From Fallopia convolvulus (taxonomy: Eukaryota; Streptophyta; Magnoliopsida; Caryophyllales; Polygonaceae): 64,000 nt of DNA. Positions 10,256 to 21,918 of the stretch are shown here, in pieces. The stretch is taken from contig OZ024723.1 in the NCBI GenBank assembly GCA_964016875.1, forward strand, positions 16,118,074-16,182,073. The letters run 5' to 3'. The translations under genes and the position numbers were made by a program. The notes under the pieces were generated by a model. It was not told where the DNA came from, searched no databases, and saw nothing but the letters and a program-made list of their open reading frames with translations. Position 1 is the first letter of the stretch, and every line of letters starts with the position of its first letter.

Positions 10256-13200
10256 ATGAATGTCTCTCCGCTCTCCAATGCTTCCACCTCCAAATTAGGG
10301 CTCTGCTCGGCCCGCGCGCCGTCTATATGCGGTGGTCCACGACACCTCCGCGCCGCTCCCCGAGTTATCTCTGCCCGGATTCCTAATTCGGAAGGAGGCT
10401 ATTTGACGGCCGACAAGGCAGAGCAAGACGGCGGAGGTAGATCCATTCGCCCGGTTTACCGCCCCACGCCTCCGGATCGGGAGCTTCGAACTCCTCACAG
10501 CGGGTAAGGTTTTGATTTATTACATTTCAATCTGATGGTTATGGAAGCGTGTTAATCCTTGCTCGGAACAGATACCATTTTGATAGGAGTGCTCGACAGT
10601 TTTTTGAGGGTTGGTACTTTAAGGTGTCGATTCCAGAGAAGAAACAGAGCTTCTGCTTCATGTATTCTGTTGAGAATCCTGCATTTCGCAAGAAAATGAC
10701 CCCTTTTGAAGAAGCACAATATGGTCGTCGCTTTACTGGAGTTGGGGCACAGATACTTGGTGCTGATGACAAGTATATATGCCAGTATTCTGACGAGTCC
10801 TATAACTTCTGGGGAAGTAAGTTCCAAGATTTTGGCTTATCTTTGCTTGTTTTTGAGGTTTTTTTTTGGCAATCAGTTGTGAATTATTATGTTTTACGGG
10901 GTTTGTTTATGCTGCATGCTATCTGTTTCACTTATATTCAAAATATAGAAATTTCATGGGCATTTCTGCTAGAAATTCTCACCTTTCATTGTTTCTTTGT
11001 CAATCAAAGCGTGATAGAACAATAACTGTTACACACATCCTGATCTTTTTAATGTAATTAAGGGCACGAACTGTTTTCCTAAGATCAACTGAAATCACTT
11101 ACTTATGTATGCTATAATGGTGCTGTAGTCACTGTTTTAAAAATCCTATCTAGGCCCTCCTAGGCACTGGAAGGTTCCAGCCTGTCTAGACGCCCGCCTA
11201 GGCAACCGCTATGGCCGCCTGGGTTCTAGGCGGCCCCTCTCCGCCCAGGATCCGCCTAGTGTACTTTATAACATTGGCTGTAGTAGTAGACTAGTAGTAG
11301 TGACTAGTGATCAGAGTTTTTACTTGGTTCACCAATGTCTCCTTGATCCAGATTGTGAATTGTGTCTTCTTTGGGGTACTCACCAAGTCAAGAGTGGTTT
11401 GTGAAGATACCTTTATCAAATATCTAACAAAAAATGATTCTAGAAAACAGATCAAAGTAAAAAGAACATTGCATTATAACTGAGCAAAAACAGAGCAATA
11501 AAACAATACAATATGGACTATAGGCTTAAATGATATTTGAGTTCGATAAAAAGAATCAAGTTACTGAAATAGTTTAAACAAGGCTATAAACAGTAAAAAT
11601 ATATATAAAAAAATGATGATATTAGTATTTGATGTTCTTATAACATCTATATGAACTTCAGTTGGGTTGTGCACTTGTGTTTGAGTGGTATGGGCTGGGC
11701 TGTCTGGTCATATTATATTATATCAGAACTAGTCAATATCCAATAATGACCTGTGTGGTCTGGCCATTTTCTAGCTGGATGGATCAAAATTAACTAATGA
11801 CAACCAGGCTTTCCTTAGGGAGTGTAGACTAGGATAGATTTTTAATCCATACCTGAAAAGTCTGTAATTTCTTAAGTTCCATTTGGGAGTTATTTTGATT
11901 GCACCATTATGTGGGACTCATTAACTTCTTAAGAGACTATATTGTCCAAATAAGAACCCCATCCCACCTTAAAATTCTTACTTTTTAAGGGCACATATTT
12001 ATTATGTGTAATGGTTATTGGAAACATACTTATCTAACTAATGATGGTGCTGGTTGGGGAGTTCTCTATTGGAGGATGAAATTAGAAGAGAAATGACAGT
12101 GCTGCTGTCATTAATTCATATGATGGTAACAAAACTGGAGGAAGGAGTAGAGCATTTTTTGGGGAAATATGGAAAAGAAAAACATGTGAAAAGTACTAGA
12201 GTTAGATTTTTTGATTTAGTTATAGGCAGTATTTTCAATTATAAGCTAGTCATTAATTAGCCATTGGTTATAAGTTTATAACGCGGTTGCTTATTTGAAT
12301 TTGATTAATCTTTACAAAAAGAAAACTCAAATACTACCGATTAAGACTATCACTGATTATGGGTGCCTGCTGATTGTTGTGTCAGAATCAATGACTGATG
12401 CTCATCTTTTTTGTTAAATGTTAATATTTTATTAAGCAATTGACTTCTGCGACAGGAGAATTTCAGTTAGTGATCATTGATGTTCTTGTATGCAGTTAGC
12501 GAGTTTGCAATTAATAGGACTTACCTAATTGCCTGAATTTAACACTTAGATATGCTGTTAATTTTATATTCTGATTACTTTTTGTGTCTCTGTTTCTGTC
12601 TTGAAACTGGATATACTGCCACAAAGTGGAAAATTTTATTTGAATTCTGTCAGCACTTAGGTAGACATGAGCTAATGCTGGGAAATACTTTTACTGCTGG
12701 AAATGATTCACGGCCTCCAGACAATGAAGTTCCTCCTGAGGTAAATATGATTCCATTGGATCTATCCACCTAGTCTTCCTTGTCTGGTTGCTGCCTCATT
12801 CCTACTCTTACATGGCTCAGTTGAACATTTTTTTTTCAGCATATGTCATTTTGTTTCGAAATTGCTGTCCTTTTTTAGCTATTAAAACCATATATTCTGG
12901 TAAGAAGTCTTTGCCATGAAATTTACTGCTTGGTTTTGGATGCTTATTCCTCGACATTGCTGTAGGTGGATAGATGCCTATTAGTACGCATGAACAATTT
13001 CCTATATAAATATATATTTTCTTCTCAGAATCACAACTAAAGTTATGGAATTCCTATGTTGTAGGGGATCATATTGATCTTGTTTTGTTCATACACCATT
13101 TTAGTTTATACTTTGGAGGATATTAGCTTGTGCTCAATTCCTTCTATTTGTGATCGAGTGTTCTTTTTATTGTAAAAAGCCTAACAAGGAAAAAGAACCA

Positions 13201-16200
13201 TCTCAATTTGGAAATTATTTTTAATGATCACCATGTACCTGACACAGTGGCACCTTTGTAATTCCTTGATTGCATTCCCCACATGAACTGCATTTTGGAT
13301 GCCTAGACGGGATTAACCTATGTACCTCTCTTAATTATAGTAGGAAAATTGGCATGGTGGACAAGAGTAGTGGATGGATTTAAGCAATATAAACGGCCTT
13401 CTAGAGCTATCATAACTACTTGAAAATTGCTCCTTGTGCTACTTTGAGGGTTTCATTTGTATTTAATTGGAATTTATGGATTCAATTTAACAGGATTTCA
13501 ACAGAAGAGTAGTTCAGGGATTTCAAGTCACTCCACTGTGGAATCAAGGTTTCATTCGTGATGATGGAAGGTTTGCTAATTTTTTCAATTGCCTGTATTG
13601 GTGACAAGTTGTGTTAGTGTTACTTCCATCACCTTATTTCTTAAAGACAAGCTTGTTAAGTTTTTTCTATATCTCTTGTTCTTTTTTAGTGTGAGTAGAT
13701 CCGCAGTTAATAGTTTGTTTTATATTTGTTTTCTCCTTCTGGACATAGATATGGAGTCACGATGTATATGAAACATGATGTTCTTGATACTTTTAAGTTG
13801 ATGCATAGAGTTATGCTCAGAAAGAAGTGATGCAACAAGTGTTATATTTTAAACAAAGATAGGGAAGAGAAGATATCATCTAGAGAAAGCATAGATGGCA
13901 CTTTTACGATGCGTGAACTACAAAACTGCATAGAAGGCTAAGGAATCTAGTTCAGCGAAACAAAGTGGCTGTCACATAGCACCTTTTGTTTAACCAAATT
14001 GACCAAAAGGTGCCAAATTAAACATAGTGCTAAGCTTTTGGTCTTCAGTTGTACAACACTCTTAATTGAAGTATATTTGAGCATAGAAGTGTAATCACAG
14101 TGATTGTATTTTTCTCATATTGAGACAATAATGCTAGTCTAAACTTGTCTTTGGGCCTGTTCGTTGCATGCATATTATTTATTATAAGAGTTTTTTTTTT
14201 TGAAAATGCATTGTTGATAGTAGAAGAAACTAGAAAGGGAAGGAAGGGATGGAAATGTAAAATAATATATTTTAAGAGTCCATTTTCAAAAAAAAGCTCT
14301 TATCTATGATAATATAGTGTGCAACGAATGGATCCTTTATCCTTTTATCTCTTCTTTGCATGTTTGATACATGGATGCTGAAGCTGTTTTCTTCACATAT
14401 AAGATTACATATTTATAAGCAAAATATTAATCTGTTCTTTCATATCAAATATGCAAGTCATAAACCTAAGAGCTATTTAATAGACCAAGCCCAGGGTTGA
14501 ATTAAACTTACTTATGGTAAAGCATATAGCATACTGAATGTTTTTCCCTGCTCTGTGAACCAACTGCACCGTGTACATTGTGATTTTCGTGATCTTTTGT
14601 CTATGCATTTTACTACCATCTGACCTGTTTTCAACCTGATGTACAAAGGTAAGGTGGGTAGAGTGCCAGGTTTAGTAGCTAGGCATATGCTTCTATAAAT
14701 GTTTACTTCAATAACCTTGCTCTTTCTGACAGGTCAGATTATGTTGAAACTGTGAAGACAGCTAGGTGGGAGTACAGTACCCAGCCTGTGTATGGCTGGG
14801 GCAATGTCGGATCAAAGCAGAAGGCAACTGCCGGGTGGCTTGCAGCATTTCCTGTTTTTGAGCCCCATTGGCAAATATGCATGGCTGGTGGACTGTCAAC
14901 AGGCATGGCTAGCTTTATACCTTTGATTTCTTTTATTTTCAATGTACATTTTAACATAATTTATTAATATCTTGCGACATTTCCTATCTGCTATACTCTT
15001 TCAAGTATACAGGTGATGAGAGCTGTGATAAACTGAGAATAATGATTTATCTATGTTATTACTTTTTTTTCGTGAAATCTTCTACATTTCGCATACTGTA
15101 ACATTTGATGGATATCTATGAGTACAATTCTGTTTGTGGATAATGCTGACCATTCATCATGATCTGCTTTGCCATATTATCTTTTCGTGAAATTATGTTT
15201 ATGTAAGTTTTTGCATGGTAGGTTGTATGATAGATGACATTGAGCACAATTTCCATCTTTATGCTAATAATTTTCTTCTTTCCTTAAAAACATAAATCGG
15301 TGGACTCTAATATATGGATCCTCCAATATTACATTTTATAGCTTGTAGTATATACGTTCATTTTTTGTAGGTGTGAATTGTGCAATATTAATCAGAAATA
15401 AATATCATCCCTATATTCTCTTATCTTGTTTATGAGGTGAAAATTCAATTGGCTGCATCGACTTTTGTCTTGTGTGATTGAAAAACTCAAGCTTTCTTGC
15501 GTGTTCTTTAGCTTTAGATGGAAACAATTGCTCATCCATCTGGAACTAACATATGATTAAACAAGGCTGAAATTGCGATTCTCTAAACATATGCATGCAT
15601 TCTTCTGATTTGAATATATTACCATGTTAATTTTCAGGTTGGATTGAGTGGGATGGAGAAAGGTTTGAGTTCCAAAATGCTCCTTCATATTCAGAAAAGA
15701 ATTGGGGAGGAGCATTCCCCAAAAAATGGTTTTGGGTAAATATTATCCTTAGATCAGTTTTGTGTAAATATCAAATTGTGCGCTTTTGTTCATTAGTTGT
15801 CTATATGTTTTTAAATTAAAAGTGAATTCAAAACATTATCTACTTGCTGATGCATCACCAATTGATGTCTTCTTGCTTGGATGTTTATGTTCTTATTGCA
15901 AGTCTTTCATCCTCACCCAATTCATCATGGTATATGTGTAGGTGGATAGGAAAAATGTGTGTTTGGCAATGATTATGAAGTTGAATTCAACGTGATTGGA
16001 GCAATTACTATTTCACATTTTCTTTGCCCTAGCTCGGAATTAAACTTGATAGGAACACTAGTTAGTTTCTGATTCATGAGCTTGCTCTAGTGGCTGTTTC
16101 TTGGCTCCCGACACTATATGCAACAAAGTTTTTATCTTGTGATTCAGTAGCTTGTGGTTAGTGCAGTCTGTGTTTGTGGTAGAGTTTTCTATAAATTACT

Positions 16201-18021
16201 GGCATATTTTAGTTTTTGCACCAGATGATTCAGTTTCTATTTCATTGGTTTAGGTTCAATGTAATGTCTTCGAGGGTGCAAGTGGACAAGTTTCTTTGAC
16301 TGCAGCTGGAGGTTTGAGAGAGCTACCTGGAGGACTCTATGAAAATGCGGCATTGGTATGCCATATCCAGTTTACTTTCCTATTGTACATATCCTGCTTA
16401 CTGTTATATAAATTTCCAAAAAAATTCCATCCAAATACCCAGAGCCTTTGCCTTTATGTTTTGAAGTTATTCTGCTCTTGAACCTTTAAGTAGTTACAGA
16501 AAATCAGATGAGCAAACTAATATAGATCCATTTATTTAGAGAAAGAAACTTTATAACAATGAAGTAATGTGTGTTTCTGATCTCTTATGATTCTCTCTTA
16601 TCATTATTGGTCAGTCTATCAAAACTGGAAGGAATATATCATCATTTTTCAGCTTTCTCTTACAGAGGTTTCATAACATTATTGGTCAATTTATCAGATG
16701 TTTATCTGTTTCCCTTATGACTTGATAAATAATGGTTTTTAACTTGTATTTCTGGACAAGATATACATTTGTACTAGTGAAAATTTCGGGATTCTCTTTG
16801 GTTAGCGTTCTAAAATCTGGCATCTGTGGATTGCTTTCTTTTGTCCTCTTATACAAAATTTTGTAGTCTGGCATTCTTTTTCCTCCTAAAATACAGATAT
16901 CTGCTTGTATCCTCCTTTTCCCCTAATTGCATTGCAGGAAGCAGATGACCTTCTGTTCACTTGTCTGTGTTCTTTCATTTTTTTTCTTTATGTTAGAGAT
17001 TCTGTGTTCTTTTCGACACACCCTCCCCAAATTTGTCCGGGGCAAGGGTGTATACATCTTGGCCCCCCAGATCCCGCCTCAACCGGGAGCCAACTGGGTC
17101 GTTGTAGAGATTCTGTTTTTCTTCCTGTCATGAATAGGGGTAATATCATCATGAATTTGTGATGATTAAATATTCTGCATAAGCTTTTTTGGTTTGGCTC
17201 TGTGCGGATCCTTTTCCATTTTCTTTGAGATTCAAATTAATCATGCCTCATCAGTCATTGATTGTATTTCTTTTTCACATTGTAGATTGGAGTTCACTAT
17301 GCCGGAGTTTTCTGTGAATTTGTACCCTGGAATGGAGTTGTTGAATGGGACATGGATCCATGGGGCCATTGGCAAATGTCTGCAGTCAATGAAGCATATA
17401 AGGTATATCATATGTTCCCAACATGGAAAAAAGAATCCCATAATTGACCTGTATGACACTTGGGTCATTTGCTTTGGATGATGTTGTAAAAAAGAAAAAA
17501 AAAGGTGAAATATTTATTTGGCTTGTTGTTATAAACAGGTTGAATTAGAGGCAACAACATCAAATCCAGGTACAACCTTGCGTGCTCCTACACTTGAAGC
17601 TGGTCTTGCTCCTGCTTGTAAGGATGATTGTTCAGGTATTCTGAGACTGCGAATATGGGAGAAAAGATCCGACGGGAGTAATGGAAAGGTTCGTTAAAAC
17701 CCTATTGAATCATTATAACCCTTAGTTCATGGGAATTTTCATTAGGCCTTTCTTCTTTCAAGGTTATGATGTCAAAAGAGCTGAGAACTTTAGTTTTTTT
17801 TTACATGATGCCTTTTTTAGATGATGTATTTATTGACCCCGCAGGTTATACTAGATGTGTCAAGTGACATGGCAGCTGTAGAGATTGGAGGTGGACCATG
17901 GTTCAACTCATGGAGAGGGAAAACCAACACACCTGAGATCCTTAGCAGCACCCTTCGTCTTCCTATTGATGTGGAGTCGGCCTTTGCTTTGGCCCCTATC
18001 CTAAAACCTCCAGGCCTTTAG
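10256..18021 (+). CDS. VTE1: tocopherol cyclase, chloroplast precursor (10 exons, 487 aa)
   Basis: Tocopherol cyclase closes the chromanol ring of 2,3-dimethyl-5-phytyl-1,4-hydroquinone and related quinols to make tocopherols in plastids. Exons by reading-frame continuity: 10256-10503, 10572-10816, 12661-12740, 13494-13570, 14733-14902, 15638-15735, 16254-16355, 17286-17402, 17539-17688, 17845-18021; the sum is 1464 nt, close to the usual 488-aa plant enzyme. Residues 1 to about 75 (Ser/Arg/Ala-rich, few acids) fit a transit peptide. The cyclase domain then runs to the end, with FEGWYFKVSIPEK, FCFMYSVENPAF, GRRFTGVGAQILGA, QPVYGWGNVGSKQKATAGW, SEKNWGGAFPKKWFW, WDMDPWGHWQMSAVNEAYK and GGPWFNSW. 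No stop or frameshift was found. Intron 5 begins GC instead of GT (14903). Introns 2, 4 and 7 carry transposon inserts. Identification is secure; exon edges were not checked against transcripts. Confidence 0.95.
11130..11276. mobile_element. hAT-like MITE in VTE1 intron 2
   Basis: A 147-bp insert flanked by a perfect 8-bp direct repeat GCTGTAGT (11122-11129 and 11277-11284), the duplication length of hAT transposons. Ends are imperfect inverted repeats: CACTGTTTTAAAAAT on the left, and CAATGTTATAAAGTA read inward from the right. The interior is GC-rich with repeated CCTAGGC/CGCCTAG strings, a look common to a dispersed plant repeat. Confidence 0.85.
14153..14335. mobile_element. foldback MITE in VTE1 intron 4
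   Basis: A 183-bp element whose two halves are inverted copies over about 60 bp. The left end is GGGCCTGTTCGTTGCA and the right end, read inward, GGATCCATTCGTTGCA; further in, ATAAGAG-T(n)-GAAAATG pairs with CATTTTC-A(n)-GCTCTTAT. The flanks share TTT on both sides, so a 3-bp duplication of the Tourist/PIF kind is possible but unproven. No coding capacity. Confidence 0.75.
17006..17104 (+). mobile_element. Au-SINE-like retroposon in VTE1 intron 7
   Basis: A 99-bp insert flanked by a perfect 12-bp direct repeat TAGAGATTCTGT (16994-17005 and 17105-17116), as expected for LINE-driven retroposition. The interior (CCCCAGATCCCGC, CCGGGAGCC, CTGGGTCG) resembles the 3' part of plant Au-type, tRNA-derived SINEs, but it is short and diverged. 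It probably lacks the tRNA-like 5' half. Confidence 0.7.
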
Positions 18022-19368
18022 GTAACTGATTGTACTTTTTAAGCGCGATTCTGCTACATTACTGAAAAAGGATTACTTTGTATTGAAATTGATTTGAAGC
18101 AAACATCAATATGCAATTTTTTGAATCTTTTCCTTTCCTCGGATATACGCCACAAGTAAGAGAGTTTTTGTTAGGCTGTAGAGTGTACGATAGTGTGACT
18201 TCTCGGTTTTATACTCATTTTGATGCGCAAGACAGTTTAGAATTAACTTGGTGGCAATATGAAAATTCATCATGCCTAATTAGAGGACGTTGAGAGAAAG
18301 TGAACGGATGTGTTAGTGTTTGAAATCATTATTTTAAGGTTAAAAATATGCTTTCAATGAATATTGACGACGACAATAGGAACCCAGTGTTATTGATCGA
18401 ATCTTCTTGCTTAAACGGTTTTGAATCCCGGATTCACCTTCGATGTTCGAGTCAATATTAGGGTTTTCTATACTAATATGAAGTGAAGGGGGCCAGGAGT
18501 ACCCCTTGCCTAGCTACTCGCTAGAGATTAACCCCATCTTGAACTTGACTGCCCCGACACAATGCCGGGCTGCTTGTTGATCTGCCTTAACCCGCATTAG
18601 CTACTTGTCAGTCACTTGTGGTAGTGTCACATTGTTGTTCAAGGGTCATTTTTGGTTTCAACGGTCTATATGCAGATGGTGGCTGGATTATATTTGTCAA
18701 TGCTTATTCAAGGAATGATCGGACGTTAGGAATTGTAACTAAAAATATCTGAAACTTACCAGTTCACCAGAAATATATGGAGCATGCTCATTTCATTACT
18801 TTTCTACACCAGGTACAGACAGAATGTTGTAAGTTGTAGCAAATAGTTTGCCTGAATTTGTCTAAAATATCCCTTTTTTGGTTTGAAATCATGTAACAGT
18901 AAAACCTAACCTTTTTATTGCGAGTGTAACCTTACTCTCAATCAATCCTCTACTCTCCTTCCCCTTCTTTGTCCAGCAAGAGTCTCTTCTTCGTCATCTC
19001 TCCTGCTCCCCGACCTCATCATCGACTTCCTCTTCGACCACCTCCTCTCCAAGCTCAACCGACACTGGTGTTCCTTCCCCGTCAATCGTTGGAAACCCAC
19101 CTACCGTCACCGCGACTGCAGCGCTATGTCGCAATACCAAACGCCTAATTCGAGGTCTTCATTGTTCAATCTCATTTTTCTTCTCTAGATTCGTTTTCAT
19201 GATCTCAGACCTTTTTCGTGATTAGGAGATTTATTTTCAATTTCGATCCTTTCTGGATATTCAAAGAGGAGAAGGATGCGCATGGGTGACCACCTCCTTG
19301 TCTCCTCTTTCTTTCTTCGAAGAGGGAAAGAGAAAACGAAAGAGCGAAAGAAAAATCTTTGGATGTTG
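18022..19368. other. VTE1 3' UTR and spacer with a coding-like remnant
   Basis: The first few hundred bases are probably VTE1 3' UTR. From 18360 to 18680 there is GC-richer non-coding sequence I do not recognise. At 19013-19160 the + strand reads without a stop as LIIDFLFDHLLSKLNRHW and on through NRWKPTYRHRDCSAM, which looks like part of a real protein (codon-like G/C at third positions, many Trp/His/Arg). I could not assign it to a family. It lies just upstream of the BES1/BZR1 remnant, in the same orientation. Confidence 0.4.
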
Positions 19369-19572
19369 CAAATGGAGGATCGTCCGGGAGGCAACCTACT
19401 TGGAAGGAGAGGGAAAACAACAAGCGGAGAGAGCGCCGGCGCCGGGTAGTTGCCGCCATTATCTTCGCCAGACTCTAAGCTCCCCATGCACTGCGATAAC
19501 AATGAAGTCTTGAAAGCTCTCTGCTCCGAAGTTGGATAGATTGTTGAAGAAGACGACACCACTTACTGAAAG
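19369..19572 (+). pseudogene. BES1/BZR1-family transcription factor, first-exon remnant
   Basis: Intact relatives bind E-box and BRRE sites and carry brassinosteroid responses. The + strand reads QPTWKERENNKRRERRRR, the family's basic DNA-binding helix, then VVAAIIFARL and a TAA. In the next frame it reads KLPMHCDNNEVLKALC, then SEVG, a stop where Trp is expected, IVEEDDTTY, and a second stop before K. About 20 nt of the 'GLR..GNY' link is lost, causing the frameshift. A GT donor follows at 19573, matching the normal end of exon 1 in this family. No second exon (GCKP.. proline/serine region) was found downstream and no in-frame ATG upstream. The premature stops fit TGG-to-TAG and CGA-to-TGA transitions. 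A truncated, dead copy. Confidence 0.85.
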
Positions 19573-21909
19573 GTAATCTATTACCTCTTTAGGTTGGCCT
19601 TCTTAGATCTGTTTTTGTTGATGGAAAATAAATTATGTGAGTTCTATTCGTGGCGGTTCGTTGTTTAATTAGGCTAGATCTCTTCCTGTTTTGGTTGTCT
19701 AATTGTTAGTTTTCTTAGATTTTTTATCCGATTTGCTCGTGCAAATGAACAGATTAGTGTTTCCGGCTAGTAGTTGACCTAGCACTTGCTAGTTATGGTT
19801 TTGTGCGTCGATTTGCTTGAGCTTTTGTTTCAACTGATCTTCTTGGTGATCCTTTCAACTGTCATTAAGCCTAAAATATGACTTGACCTGCTATTAGGGA
19901 CAAACGCACGATTTAAAATTAGGGTGGGTTAATTTTCACAAAATTTTATGGGTTGACTAAATTACATTATTTTGGGTTAATTTTCACAAAATTTTATGGG
20001 TTGACTAAATTACATTAATTTAAATAATTTATTACTAAATTTATCTTATTATTATTTTTATTAAATTTACTTATTTTTAGGTGGGCTGGTCTGTGCCTGC
20101 TATCAATCTATTGTTGTTAATAATAAAGGGTCTTAATCAACCAAAACAAGAAGCTGAATTACCCGACGGCCTTTTGTCAGTCCCTTTTATTGAGACACCA
20201 ACTTTCTTTAAAATAATTAATTTTGAAGATTGAGAGCAATATTGTCAATGGTGTCATCAAGTTTTTTCTTTGAAACTTGTCAACCTCTTTGAGATGAACC
20301 ATATTCTTGGGATTCCACCTAATAAGGAGGAAGATTTTCTTGTTTGTAAGCCTACTTCTGTAAACTCTAGCTGATTTGAATGGAGCCTAAGCAAATTTGA
20401 GGTGATACATACAAGTAAGAATGAAAAGAATCAATCTTTGGAATGAGCAAGCCCATAATCTTTTCTAAATGTGTTGTATGTTCCTCTTTCTCTATTTTGT
20501 TCTGGTAAAATTGAGTTTTACAATGCATTTTTGAAGCAAAATGTCTTTTTATGTTCATTGAGCAAACAATTGAAAGACAACCTTATCTTGTTTCTTATCT
20601 TTCTTTATCTTTGCTAATGAACAGAAAACATTACCAAATTCATGATACTAGTCGATGATGTTGCAATCTCAATGCCTCAAATCCAGAGTGAAGAAATTTT
20701 TTGTAGTCTTATCTTTGGCAAGAAATGTGTAAAACTCTATGTAAAAGTTGGAAGCTTCTTCTAGTATATCCTTTACACGCCAAAAGGACGAAGCACATAG
20801 TGAAAAAAAAAACGATGTTGATGATTCAATTAGTTTGCATGTTGAAGCTTCTAGTGGCACACTTCAGTTAGATTCGGTATCGAACACAGAAGAATCTCAT
20901 GGTATATGGTACAAGACGGATTTTCACTATCTTAGATAAAAGAGGTTTTTATGTATAACTACCCTCTATATGGTTGACATTACAAGAAATCACTCGTTAA
21001 ACGACTATTTATTTTGACACACCCATTAAATGTAATTTTGTTGCGGAGAACTACCCAATTGTCTCGTTAAAAAGCGTGATTTTACCTTTTGCCTCTCGAT
21101 TTTTAAAAATATTACAAGATTTACCATGTTTCCCCTAATATGACCAATTGTGTACCACTTTATCATCTTTCATCTTCCCAACTATAGATTGACAAAACGC
21201 AGACCCATCAGACATATTCCATAAGCAAAATCTCAAATTGAAAATAAACGCCGAACTCGGAGAACATGAGCGTTTCCATCAAGAGAAGCGTCACACCCGA
21301 CAAAACCGGTCTTGGTTTGGAAGCCAATTCTTGGTCGCCGGCCTAGGTGATCTAGGCGGCGACGAGTGTTGCATCGTTAAATCAACAAGCATGATGGGTT
21401 CTCTCCCATATCGAGAAAGAGAACCAGCCACGATTGTCGGCCACGCCCCCACATAGCCTGCACCAGCGATAAGTGAATGGATTGGACGCCATGGGTTAGT
21501 AGTCGTCATCACGTCTCCTACATCAAATACATCAAAGTTGGTGGGATAAATAGCAAACGAACACCATCCCAGGCGACTTTTAGTTTGATTTTTTGCCTTT
21601 CTCACAAATCTAAGAAGCTATAACATGTGGAAAGCCCAAGCGAGTTGAGAGTGGGTTGATATACCCGATCTAAGCCTTTTCGAGGGAAATCTAGGCCATT
21701 TCTTTTGCAAGGCGAAGGAGACATGAGGAATTTCTTCCATTGGAGGCAAGGATCAATCAATTTGATCGAAAATCGTTTGGCATATTTAGTGGTTCCAGGT
21801 GGCGGCAAGCATGATGCTTCTAAGGTTTGGGCAAAATTAAAAGGGAGGCGACAGAGACATAATAATGAGATTTTTTGGGACATAATAATAGAGTTACTAT
21901 TCTTCTAAT
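19573..21909. other. spacer without supported genes
   Basis: AT-rich DNA with short open frames only. Those at 20748-20939 (+) and 21238-21883 (both strands) show no domain and overlap on opposite strands, so I call none. The segment 20945-21120 (CTACCCTCT, CTCGTTAAA twice) has the look of MITE ends but no matching partner was found. Confidence 0.35.
19926..20017 (+). repeat. 48-bp tandem duplication
   Basis: Two head-to-tail copies (19926-19973, 19974-20017) beginning GGGTTAATTTTCACAAAA and containing GGGTTGACTAAATTACATTA. They are identical over about 44 bp, so the duplication is recent. Function unknown. Confidence 0.9.
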
Positions 21910-21918
21910 AGAAATTAG

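Noticed and set aside
10295..10827. - strand ORFs opposite VTE1 exons 1 and 2
   Set aside because: Shadows of GC-rich coding sequence; no domain.
10549..11057. Single 158-aa ORF starting at 10549
   Set aside because: It begins in VTE1 intron 1, contains exon 2 and runs on into intron 2; the spliced VTE1 model explains the coding part.
21238..21908. Overlapping ORFs on both strands (72-104 aa)
   Set aside because: No domain, opposite-strand overlap and no splice context; cannot be told from chance.
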